Assembly: GCF_007859765.1 (NCBI RefSeq)
Contig: NZ_SIHJ01000001.1
Span: 3,265,156-3,329,155, forward strand
DNA from: Posidoniimonas corsicana
Lineage (GTDB): Bacteria > Planctomycetota > Planctomycetia > Pirellulales > Lacipirellulaceae
Reading direction: 5' to 3'
DNA: 64,000 nucleotides
The notes beneath the pieces were generated by a model. The model saw nothing but the letters and a program-made list of their open reading frames with translations. It had not been told where the DNA came from and ran no database searches. How positions within the stretch are numbered: position 1 is the first letter of the stretch; every line of letters starts with the position of its first letter. Below, in pieces: positions 43,523 through 51,813 of the stretch. A program made the position numbers and the translations under genes.

Positions 43523-46189
43523 CTAATCGGTGGTGACCTTCGTCAGCTTAACAGGGCCGATCAGCCCCTGCGGCTGAACCGGCCAGCCGGACGCGTCGAA
43601 TTTCCGGTACCGGATCGTGACAAGATTAATGTCCTTGAAGATCCTCCACGGGATACCCCGCCCGTCGAGGTCCCGGATGCGGTTGGTGGCCGTGCTGGTC
43701 ACCTCCACTTCCAGTCGGTTGCCAGTGGACTTGAGCGGGCCGACCTGCGTTTGGAAGGTGGGCCCGATCAGGGTGCGTGGCTCACCGCCGTTGAGCCGGA
43801 CCCGCGCGCTGTGCGCGACCTCCCCCAGGTCGAGCCGCCAATCGCCCTCGGCCGCCTCGGCGGGGACATCAAACTCAAACGCGTACCGGGCTGTGCCCGC
43901 AAACCGCTGCGCGTCGGCCAAATCCAGGGCGGTCCAGGGCTGAACGATGTCCATCCTTTGCGGCCCAGGAAGCGTGGGGCCGCCGGCGATGAACTCGACG
44001 TCGGCCGGGCCGTCCAGCGCGATCGACTGCCCATCCTGTCCCGTGTAGACCCAGGCCGGGAATTCCGTGGAAGCGGCTTCGCAGCGGACGAACAGGCTTT
44101 CGCCCGGGGCCAGTTGCAGGCGAAGCTCGTGGCCGTTCTCACCGGCTCGCCCCTCGGCTACGCCCGTGTCGCCCGTCATCGGATCGAGAAGGACCGCTTG
44201 CTCGAACTGGCCGGCGGGCGCGAACCACCCGTCGAACGGCTCGCCCGCGGTGTTGACGACCATGTAGAGCGACGCGTCGTCGGCTTTCTTGCGGAGGATC
44301 GACAGCCCCGCCGGGACCTGCTCACCACGGGCGGTCGTTTGCTTGAGCAGCGTCAGCAGGTCCTCCCCGCGGAGGCAATCGCCGCTGTCCTTGAGCATCG
44401 CGGTGGTGTTCTTCCAGTCGTCGGACTCCTCCAAGCCGGCCAGCCCGGGCTCAGACGAGGGCAGCCCGCCCCAGAACACCACCTTGGCGCCGGCCTGGGC
44501 GAGCTCGCTGAGCTTGGCCAGTGATTTGAGCGGCATGTGCTCGGGCTTCGGCGCGACTACCACGCGGTACTCGCCGCCCGGGAGCCTGATCGCGTTGTCG
44601 CCGCTCGCGACGGCCTGCTGCAACTGCGCGTCGGAAATAAAATCGAACCCGTAGCCGTTGTCGACCAGCATCGCCGCGGCCTCGCCGATCGGCTGCCGAT
44701 CGAGCCACGATTCGCTGCTGTGCACGCTCATGTTGCTCCGCAGCCCGCGTGGGTTGTGCCAGTAGTCGTGGATCGGCCAGTAGAGCAGCACATCGTTGTC
44801 CGGCTGCGAGGCCTGGAGCAGCGACTGGCAACGCGTCATGTACGCGTTGAGCGCCGGCAGGTCACGCCACAGCGGGTTCTGCGGGTTCACCTGGGTCGAG
44901 GCGTAGAACAACCACCCCGGCCATTGTGCCCGCTCCGGCGAGTAGGCGGTGCCGTGGTAGATGGCGTGGTTGACGCCAGCGGTCATCTGCCGGTCGAGCA
45001 GTTGCTTGAGCTCAGCAAGCGTGACGTGGAAGTGCTCGTTGAGCCACGTTCCCGACTCGCTCGACGTGAGCCGCTTGCCCATGGTGTTGGCGGCCGACGA
45101 GGCGAATTTCATCACCAGGGGATTGGTGTCGCCGCTGGTGAGACGACCGAAGCTCTCGGTTTCCGGGATGTCGCACAGGCCGTACAGGTCGAGCCAGTTG
45201 GCGGGCGATCCGTGCGACTGGTTGCGGGCCAGGAGGCCGTGCTCGTGCGACCACTCGATCCACGGCAGCAGCATGTGGTCGCGGACCAGGTCGGAGAGCG
45301 TCTCGCGGTAGTCGCACTTGACCCGCGCAACCGTTTCGCTGGGCCCCACGCCATTCAGCTCGGCGAGCCGGTCTTCCAAACGGTAGCCCCGGCGGTTGTG
45401 GAACTCGGTGAAGAAGTCTGGCTGCCAATCGCCCTCATACTCGAACGAGTCGTGGAACGACGCCCGCAGCCCGGGCAGCTCTTTGGCGGTGGAGCTGAAC
45501 TCGTTCAGGTAGCCCCTAACCGAGTCGGCCCAGAACGGGTTGATGTTCACGCCCTCGCCGCCCGGCGCCGGACGCTTCACGCGGTCACCGGCCCAGCGGT
45601 AGGCGACCACGTAGACTTTCGAGTCGGCGTCGGCCTGCCACTCCAGCCGGCTGTCGGTCAGGTGCTCCGAGAGATTCGCTCGGCGTCCCTCCGGGCCTAC
45701 AGCGACCGCGGCCTGAGGGCGTTCCCTGTCGAAGTCGACGCTGAGCGTCTCGCCCGCGGCAACCTCGTGCTCGCTGAGCACCAGCCGAGAGTTGCCTTGC
45801 TCGCGGCTCATCTCCGGCCCCCCCATCCGCCAGCCTGACCCCGGCGGGAGGTCGACGCCCATCCCCAGCCGGTCGGCTTCGGCGATGGCGTGCTGGACCG
45901 CGCCGAGCCAGGCCTCCGACCGGTAGGGCAGCTCGTGCTCGTCCTCCCCCTGGACGCCGTAGATGCAGGTGATCTCGACGCCGCCGATGCCGGCGTCATG
46001 GTACTCCTGCAGCAGCCGTGTAATCTCCTGCTTGTCGACCGCCGACCCCAGCCACCACCACCGCGTCCACGGGCGGCTCTCGGCGGTCGGCTCCGGCCAC
46101 AGGCCCGGCGCGTCGGCGGCAACGGACGGGCAGCAGTTGGCCAGCATCAGCAGGGCGGCAAGCGTGGCGACGCGGAGCGGTATCGGCAT
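43523..46189 (-). CDS. Secreted GH106 alpha-L-rhamnosidase
   Basis: 888 residues, ATG at 46189, signal peptide MPIPLRVATLAALLMLANCC. The family's opening is clear: SRPWTRWWWLGSAVDKQEIT, then YHDAGIGGVEITCIYGV, ADRLGMGVDLPPGSGW, FHDSFEYEGDWQPDFFTEF and GTAYSPERAQWPGWLFYAST, the arrangement of GH106 rhamnosidases from rhamnogalacturonan-degrading bacteria. A C-terminal galactose-binding-like domain follows (RYAFEFDVPAEAAEGDWRLD..). It removes terminal alpha-linked rhamnose, the step after PL11 or GH28 cleavage. Regulator gene 130 bp upstream, same strand. Catalytic glutamates were not assigned with certainty. Confidence 0.92.
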   Translation of the reverse strand: MPIPLRVATLAALLMLANCCPSVAADAPGLWPEPTAESRPWTRWWWLGSAVDKQEITRLLQEYHDAGIGGVEITCIYGVQGEDEHELPYRSEAWLGAVQHAIAEADRLGMGVDLPPGSGWRMGGPEMSREQGNSRLVLSEHEVAAGETLSVDFDRERPQAAVAVGPEGRRANLSEHLTDSRLEWQADADSKVYVVAYRWAGDRVKRPAPGGEGVNINPFWADSVRGYLNEFSSTAKELPGLRASFHDSFEYEGDWQPDFFTEFHNRRGYRLEDRLAELNGVGPSETVARVKCDYRETLSDLVRDHMLLPWIEWSHEHGLLARNQSHGSPANWLDLYGLCDIPETESFGRLTSGDTNPLVMKFASSAANTMGKRLTSSESGTWLNEHFHVTLAELKQLLDRQMTAGVNHAIYHGTAYSPERAQWPGWLFYASTQVNPQNPLWRDLPALNAYMTRCQSLLQASQPDNDVLLYWPIHDYWHNPRGLRSNMSVHSSESWLDRQPIGEAAAMLVDNGYGFDFISDAQLQQAVASGDNAIRLPGGEYRVVVAPKPEHMPLKSLAKLSELAQAGAKVVFWGGLPSSEPGLAGLEESDDWKNTTAMLKDSGDCLRGEDLLTLLKQTTARGEQVPAGLSILRKKADDASLYMVVNTAGEPFDGWFAPAGQFEQAVLLDPMTGDTGVAEGRAGENGHELRLQLAPGESLFVRCEAASTEFPAWVYTGQDGQSIALDGPADVEFIAGGPTLPGPQRMDIVQPWTALDLADAQRFAGTARYAFEFDVPAEAAEGDWRLDLGEVAHSARVRLNGGEPRTLIGPTFQTQVGPLKSTGNRLEVEVTSTATNRIRDLDGRGIPWRIFKDINLVTIRYRKFDASGWPVQPQGLIGPVKLTKVTTD

Positions 46190-46277
46190 GGGACCCGTCG
46201 GGAGAAGAGATTACGAACGCTCGGACGACTCGACGTCCAGGATATCAACCCCGCGCACCGGAAACCCGCTCGCCCTC

Positions 46278-46300
46278 CGCAAATAAGCGTCGCATTTGCG
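46278..46300. promoter_or_regulatory. Candidate operator before the GH106 gene
   Basis: Inverted repeat CGCAAAT (46278-46284), 9-base spacer, ATTTGCG (46294-46300), in the 130-bp gap between the regulator stop and the GH106 start. Related TTTGC words occur before the regulator gene. Proposed only as a site for the adjacent XylR/AraC-type protein. Confidence 0.35.
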
Positions 46301-46319
46301 ATCGGGGCCCGCCAAGCAG

Positions 46320-47474
46320 CTAATGCGACAGCTTGCGGTACTCGCCCGGCGTGACGCCGTAGGCTTTCTGGAACGCGTTGCTGAGCTGCTTCACCGACGA
46401 GAACCCCGTCCGCTGCGCAATCCGGTACACCGGCGAGGTCGGGTCGTCCCGCAGCAGCTGCTTGGCGAGGATCAGCCGCTGCCGCTGCAGGTAGTGGTAG
46501 GGGGTTTCGCCGAGCGCATCGCGGAAGGCGTACTCTAGCCACCGCCGCGAGACGTCCGCGTGCTCGGCCAATTCGTCGATGGTGATCGGCTCGGCGACGT
46601 TGGTCAGCAGGTACTCCAGCACCTTCTTCATCCGCGGGTCTTCCACCGCGAAGGCCGATGTGGAGTCGCGGGCAACCACCTCCAGCGGGGGCACGGCGAT
46701 CTCGGTCTCTTCGGACGAACGGCCGTCCAGCCGCATGTGGAGCAGTTCCGCCGCGCGGTAGCCTTCGAGCACGTCGTTCCGGGCGACGCTGCTCAGCTTC
46801 GGGGTAATGTGGTCGCAGATGACGTGTTCGTTGTCGACGCCGAGCACCGCGATCTGCTCAGGCGAGTTCAGGTTGACCTGCTGGCACGCGTCCAGCACGT
46901 GCCGGGCACGGTAGTCCGATACCGAGAACACACCGCAGGGCGTCGGCAACGACTCGAGCCACGCGGCCAGCTCTTGGTGCTGGTTCAGCCACACCGATCC
47001 CCGGAAACCGAAGGTCGGCGTCGCCAGGTGCTTGGTGGCGGAGTAGCCCGACTCCTCCAGACGCTCGATGAACCCCATCCACCGGCGTTTGGAGTACTCG
47101 ACGTCCTGCAGGCCGTAGAACGCAAAGTTGCGGAGGCCGCGGGTCGCCAGGTGATCGGCGGCGATCCGGCCGACCGCCACGTTGTCCACCATCGACCGCG
47201 GCACCGGCGATTCGGGCAGCGTGCTGGAGATGTTGACCACGTGGGGCCGCATCGCCATCGCGTACTCGACCTCTTCCGCGGTGTTCAGCGCGGCCAGGAC
47301 CCCATCCCCCGGCCAGTCGACCAGGTCCAACACCGACAGCGAGAGCGACTCCGGTGCAATCGTGTAGGTCCAGTTGAGCTCTTGATCCGCGGCGTAGCGG
47401 AACACGCCCTGGATGAACGCCTCCTGATGGGCGCCGCGGGGGAAGGCGAAGGCGATCTGCTGTCGGTTGGACAC
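46320..47474 (-). CDS. XylR-type regulator: LacI-like sensor plus AraC DNA-binding domain
   Basis: 384 residues from a GTG at 47474. Residues about 1-265 resemble a type 1 periplasmic-binding fold as in XylR/LacI proteins (IAFAFPRGAHQEAFIQGV, NVAVGRIAADHLATRGLRNF, VFSVSDYRARHVLDACQQV, EQIAVLGVDNEHVICD). Residues about 285-384 are two helix-turn-helix motifs of the AraC family (ITIDELAEHADVSRRWLEYAF, one residue trimmed in sense, and IAQRTGFSSVKQLSNAFQKA). It should bind a sugar, by context rhamnose or galacturonate-derived, and switch on the surrounding glycosidase genes. Flanked by the second PL11 upstream and GH106 downstream on its own strand. Confidence 0.93.
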   Translation of the reverse strand: MSNRQQIAFAFPRGAHQEAFIQGVFRYAADQELNWTYTIAPESLSLSVLDLVDWPGDGVLAALNTAEEVEYAMAMRPHVVNISSTLPESPVPRSMVDNVAVGRIAADHLATRGLRNFAFYGLQDVEYSKRRWMGFIERLEESGYSATKHLATPTFGFRGSVWLNQHQELAAWLESLPTPCGVFSVSDYRARHVLDACQQVNLNSPEQIAVLGVDNEHVICDHITPKLSSVARNDVLEGYRAAELLHMRLDGRSSEETEIAVPPLEVVARDSTSAFAVEDPRMKKVLEYLLTNVAEPITIDELAEHADVSRRWLEYAFRDALGETPYHYLQRQRLILAKQLLRDDPTSPVYRIAQRTGFSSVKQLSNAFQKAYGVTPGEYRKLSH

Positions 47475-47515
47475 GTCTGCTCGAGCGGGATAAGAGTGGG
47501 ACCTAGCAGCAGATA

Positions 47516-47578
47516 GGTTTGCATCCTAACGCCCAGCATGCAACCTCTACTGCACGCCCCAAGCCCAACGTTTGCAAC
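47516..47578. promoter_or_regulatory. Candidate operator cluster before the XylR-type regulator
   Basis: GGTTTGCAT (47516-47524) and ATGCAACC (47538-47545) form an imperfect inverted repeat; GTTTGCAAC follows at 47570-47578. They lie 42-104 bases ahead of the regulator start. The same words recur at 43299, 43424 and 49781. Suggests autoregulation; not proven. Confidence 0.35.
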
Positions 47579-47671
47579 CCGCCGTCCCTATTGCGTAAAG
47601 CGCAGGGATCACCTGCGAAGACGGCCGAGGCGGCTGGACCCACCAAGCATAGCTTTGCGGCGCAGGAGTCG

Positions 47672-49684
47672 CTACTTAGATGGCTCGCCGCTCACTGGGG
47701 TAACCATGATCGGCGCCACCGAGGGCTCGGTCATGCCATCCGCTAGGTAGAAACTGGGATAGCACGGCTTGTTGTAGGCCACGTTCTGCCACACCAGGCC
47801 CAGGCGGTACTGCGGGTCGTGCAACAGGGTCCGCAGACGCAGGTCGGTGGGAATGGATGTCGTGAATAGTCGGAGCGACTTCATATCAGGAGAAACCGCC
47901 AGCACCTCCTCCCGCCAGTCGCCCAGCAGATCGCCCACCAGGCATGGCTCGCGGCTGAAGCTCACGCCCGGCAGCGTCTGCACCGGCTTTAGCTGTCCCG
48001 CCTCCCAGTCCCACTTCTGCACTTCAGTGGGACGTCCGCGGAACCCGGTCTGTTGCTCCGCAGCGTTTGCGGTTGTGGCCTCGGGCGGTCGGCGGCGGCC
48101 GCGTCGGCCCCGGCCGTCAAAGCTACGGCCAACCGAAAGAAACTCGCGCAGCGGGTCCGCGTCCCACCACATGGTCCAGCCCCGGCTTCGCGGGGCGTCG
48201 CCGATCTGCTCGCCCTGCACGCTGCGCAGACCGCCTGGGCCTCCCCAGGCCTCGAAGCCTGGGTGCCGGGGATCGATGTCCGCCGCCACGCCCTGAGGCA
48301 CGTCGATCGCAGGGCTGTGGCTCCACAGGATCTCGCCGGTGCGGGCGTCCCGCATGGCGGCGCCGGGCGTGGCGAACTGCTCCGCCCGTTCCTCGTTCTC
48401 CTGCACCGAGAAAACCTCCAGGCCGGGGCGCTTTGGGTCCATGTCAGCGATGTACATGACGTCGCCGTGACGGAGGCCTGTCGAGTAGAGCCCCTGGCCA
48501 TCGTTGTCGACCACCATCGCCTGGTACACGATCTCATCGCGGCCGTCGGCGTCCACGTCGGCGACCGACAGCGAGTGTCCGCCCATACCGGCAAATGGCG
48601 ACGCGTCACGGTAGGGCGGTTTGCTAGGGCCGGTGTCGAACACCCACCGCTGAGTGAGCTCCCCGTCACGCCAGTCCCAGGCGGCGATCGCGATCCGGCC
48701 GTAGACGCCGCGGCACATCACCGCGCTGGGTCGCTGGCCATCCAGGTAGGCCACGCACGCCAAGAACCGGTCGCAGCGGTTTCCGTAGCTGTCGTTGCCG
48801 GCGTTGCCGCCGATCCCACCCCAGCCATCGATCGGGTCCCTGCCCGGGACGTAGTCCGTTGTCGCTAGTTCGGCCCCCGTGCGGCCATCGAACACGGTCA
48901 GGTACTCTGGTCCGTCGAGAATCCGGCCGTGCTTTTGAGAGCCTGGCTGATCGGTGCGCCAGTCCTTGTCGGCGTCGCCGAGCGTCTTGCCCTGCCCATC
49001 GACGGTCCCGTCGGCGGTCTTGCACATCACTTCAGCGCGGCCGTCGCCGTCGAGGTCGTAGACCAGGAACTGCGTGTAGTGCTCGCCTTCGCGGATGTTC
49101 TTACCCAGGTCGATCCGCCAGAGCCTCTCGCCGGACAAGGTGTACGCCTCGAGAACGGGCGTCCCCGTAATCCCAGCGAAGCTGTTGTCGCGTCCCCGAG
49201 AAGACTGGTGAATCACGATATCGGGTTTGCCGTCGCCGGTGAGGTCGCCCACCGACGCGTCGCCCGGCCGGTACCCCTCGGTATTGACGATTGGGATTTC
49301 CAGGTACCCCTCGCTCCATACCGGAGTGGGCTCGCTCGCACCAAGGTCCACGCTGCCGTCGATCGCCTGCACCGAGTACTGCGCGCCCTCCGCCGGTGCC
49401 GGGTCCACAGCATTGGTCCCGCCGGTCAGCGGTTGGTCATTGATCTGCTCTGGCGGCTTTCCGTCCACGTGCCGCCACACGTTGAATGTGACGCCTTCCG
49501 GGTCATTCCCCAACAACCGCCAGCTAACGAAGACCTCGCCGCTGGGGTTTTGCACGGCCACGACGCCCCGGTCCAGACGCTCCATCCATCGCTGACCGCT
49601 GGCCAGGTCTGCCGCGGTGCCCAGCAACAGGCTCCAGACCAGAGCAGCCGGCAGAAAACGTTGGGAGAAGCAATAGGAGCCCAT
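47672..49684 (-). CDS. Secreted rhamnogalacturonan lyase (PL11)
   Basis: 670 residues from the ATG at 49684, which starts a signal peptide (MGSYCFSQRFLPAALVWSLL); the frame is open upstream to 49789 without a better start. The eight-bladed PL11 propeller fills the mature protein: [93 protein letters not shown] and LLGDWREEVLA. No CBM, dockerin or sorting tail, unlike the 1,047-residue paralogue at 28779; this one is probably periplasmic or released. A basic Arg/Gly-rich insert (GRGRRGRRRPPEATT) interrupts the late blades. Transcribed toward the regulator gene, 197 bp away. Confidence 0.93.
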   Translation of the reverse strand: MGSYCFSQRFLPAALVWSLLLGTAADLASGQRWMERLDRGVVAVQNPSGEVFVSWRLLGNDPEGVTFNVWRHVDGKPPEQINDQPLTGGTNAVDPAPAEGAQYSVQAIDGSVDLGASEPTPVWSEGYLEIPIVNTEGYRPGDASVGDLTGDGKPDIVIHQSSRGRDNSFAGITGTPVLEAYTLSGERLWRIDLGKNIREGEHYTQFLVYDLDGDGRAEVMCKTADGTVDGQGKTLGDADKDWRTDQPGSQKHGRILDGPEYLTVFDGRTGAELATTDYVPGRDPIDGWGGIGGNAGNDSYGNRCDRFLACVAYLDGQRPSAVMCRGVYGRIAIAAWDWRDGELTQRWVFDTGPSKPPYRDASPFAGMGGHSLSVADVDADGRDEIVYQAMVVDNDGQGLYSTGLRHGDVMYIADMDPKRPGLEVFSVQENEERAEQFATPGAAMRDARTGEILWSHSPAIDVPQGVAADIDPRHPGFEAWGGPGGLRSVQGEQIGDAPRSRGWTMWWDADPLREFLSVGRSFDGRGRRGRRRPPEATTANAAEQQTGFRGRPTEVQKWDWEAGQLKPVQTLPGVSFSREPCLVGDLLGDWREEVLAVSPDMKSLRLFTTSIPTDLRLRTLLHDPQYRLGLVWQNVAYNKPCYPSFYLADGMTEPSVAPIMVTPVSGEPSK

Positions 49685-50688
49685 TTGGATGAATCGCCTG
49701 GCGGGAGGGTGGGGGTAGGAGAAAACAGACACGCCGTGCCACAGCGCGATGAGGGGTGGAGCCGGTGCAAGCTCGTGTTGATGCAACACCGGCGGCGGGG
49801 CAAGGTAGTGCAGCCCCCCTATCCTGGCGGGCGGACGATTGCATCCTCAAGGTCACATCACGCAACAACGCCCGCATTCCACCAACGAAGGAGACGGGCC
49901 AGCGCCTCCCGGTAGTAGCTGATCGCGCGTCCTTGTTGGGCGCTGCGAGTGTTGCGGGTATACCGCTGGTCAATCGTAGCGATCAGCCAGTAAGCCTCGA
50001 ATCGGGCAGCGGACCGGGACGCCTTGTATTGAGACACGCCGTAGCGGCCAGCAACGCCCGACTCGGAATTGTAGCCCGTTGAGCCTGCGAATTTCGGCCT
50101 GCTTCCGGTTCACTGTCGCGTCAGGAATCTGGAAGAAACTCAGCTTTTCGGCGTCAGATCCGGCTAGAGACTGCTTAATTCCTGTGCCCGGGTTCCCTGG
50201 GGCAGATGCGATGCTCTTCGGCGTGACCGCCAGCTCTTCTCATATCAAGGCGATTGCTCACCATGGCGAATCGCGACCTCAGTCATCGATTAGCGCGACG
50301 CGCAGGCGTGCGGAGTCTCAGAGTGTGGCATTCGCTGTGGTATCGGCTGGAGATGCTGCCGCACTTGATGCGCCGCGAGATTGACGCGATCCGCTCTGGC
50401 CTACTTCAGTGCATTGAGGGCACGCAGAAACGCCGCCGCGTGGCGCAGGTCTCGCTGGTTCGCTGTCGAGGAGGGCAGCCCAAGGGCCCGTAGTGACTTT
50501 CGGCCCGGCGCCCCCACCCGTGTAGCGATGGGGGGCATGAAGCCAGCTGGTTGGGGGCGGGCCTGCGTTCCAGCCGGCCACCTAATCAGTGTGTTTCGCG
50601 TGGAGGATTTTGCTGCTCGCGTCTCGTTCAAGACGCTCTTGTCTGTTTCTTCTCCCTTTGCTTTCCGCTCCTATGGAGGTCTTGTCTC
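49685..50688. other. Long intergenic region between PL11 and PEP-CTERM genes
   Basis: 1,004 bases. It contains several short open frames (the best is 79 codons at 50254-50493) but none has a ribosome site and plausible composition, so no gene is called. Near 49771-49790 an inverted repeat GTGTTG-atg-CAACAC is nested in CCGGTG...CACCGG, 90-100 bases before the PL11 start. The end of the region is pyrimidine-rich and has GGAGG ten bases before the next ATG. Confidence 0.5.
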
Positions 50689-51666
50689 ATGAAACCGAAT
50701 CAAGTGCGTGCGGCGTTTTGCCGTGCCCCGCTGCTTGCCGCAGCCTGCGTGGTGGGGTTGGGTGGTCTTACCGCCGAGGGCACCCAGCTGTGGTACGACG
50801 GGTTCAGCCTTGCCAGCGAGGGGGGTGACTACACCGCCGACACCGCGCTGAACGGGACCGCGGGCGGCAGCGGCTCGTTCTTCAGTGGCAACTGGGTTGC
50901 TGCCGACCAAGACGACACCGGTTCGTGGACCAACGCCCAGTCGTCTGGTCTGTCTCGCCCCGGGCTAACCGAGGCGGTCGTCGGAGGCGCCGCGGGGCGT
51001 GAGGTGCAGTTCGACTGCTGCGTCTTCACCCGCACGTCGCGGCTGTTCTCATCGCCCTGGGGCGGGTTCACCGACCCGAACGGCACCTTCTACATGGGCT
51101 ACCTCATTGACTTCGGTACCGGAATCATGGACGACCCGCACCACCGCACCATCGAGATGCACTCCGGCGGGTTCGACGACGACCTCAACCGGAACCTAAT
51201 GCTTGGCATCAGCAACTTCGCAGGGCTGGGCAACGAGCTAGCGCTGTCGGTCCGCGACTCGCTAACAGACGAATCGGCTCTGCAGGTGCTCTCCGAGCAG
51301 GCGGACCTGAACGACCTCAGTGTGCAGGGGACCCACTACGTCGTGATGAAGTTTGAGATGTCGACCACCGCCGATGACGTCATCTCCGTGTTCCTCGACC
51401 CGGTCGGCACAACCGAACCCACCCCAAGCGCATCGGTAACGGTCGGACAGTTCTTGGCCGACCGCCTGTCGACGAACACCCAGTTCACATTCAACAGCGC
51501 GGACCCGTCCGCCGCGGGGCAGTTCGACGAGTTGCGGGTTGGAACCGAGTTCGCCGATGTGGCGATCAACTCGCTGGAGTTCAAGGGCGTGCCCGAGCCC
51601 GCGTCGGTCGGGCTGCTGGCGATGAGCGTCGCTGGCGGGCTGGCGCGTCGCCGCCGGCTGATGTAG
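50689..51666 (+). CDS. PEP-CTERM surface protein
   Basis: 325 residues from the ATG at 50689, GGAGG ten bases upstream. Signal peptide about residues 1-30 (APLLAAACVVGLGGLTAEG). The body is a concanavalin-like beta-sandwich (LWYDGFSLASEGGDYTAD, SFFSGNW, FYMGYLIDFGTG, DEL RVGTEFADV near the end) closing with PEP-CTERM tail VPEPASVGLLAMSVAGGLARRRR. It is a clear paralogue of the third unit of the fused protein at 51814-56115: FFSGPW, YYISWLLNFGT, VSIYLDPVS and IDEIRVADSWVDA line up. No dockerin. Function unknown; ends in a strong hairpin. Confidence 0.87.
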   Translation: MKPNQVRAAFCRAPLLAAACVVGLGGLTAEGTQLWYDGFSLASEGGDYTADTALNGTAGGSGSFFSGNWVAADQDDTGSWTNAQSSGLSRPGLTEAVVGGAAGREVQFDCCVFTRTSRLFSSPWGGFTDPNGTFYMGYLIDFGTGIMDDPHHRTIEMHSGGFDDDLNRNLMLGISNFAGLGNELALSVRDSLTDESALQVLSEQADLNDLSVQGTHYVVMKFEMSTTADDVISVFLDPVGTTEPTPSASVTVGQFLADRLSTNTQFTFNSADPSAAGQFDELRVGTEFADVAINSLEFKGVPEPASVGLLAMSVAGGLARRRRLM

Positions 51667-51679
51667 TCGGCACGGCGGA

Positions 51680-51713
51680 GCCCCGTGGCGCCCGGCAAAG
51701 GGCGCCACGGGGC
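51680..51713 (+). terminator. GC-rich hairpin after the PEP-CTERM gene
   Basis: Perfect 14-bp stem (51680-51693 with 51700-51713) with loop GGCAAA, 14 bases past the stop codon. No T-run, so either a weak intrinsic terminator or a transcript end-stabiliser. Confidence 0.65.
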
Positions 51714-51813
51714 CGCCCAACTTGATAAACCACTCGCACACGGCTGCAGCAGGTTCTCGACGCAACAACCGGACGACTCCACGATCAACCCCGACTTCTC
51801 TAGCAGCACCTCC

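Noticed and set aside
50254-50493. 79-codon open frame between PL11 and PEP-CTERM genes
   Set aside because: No ribosome site and no recognisable motif; basic composition looks random.
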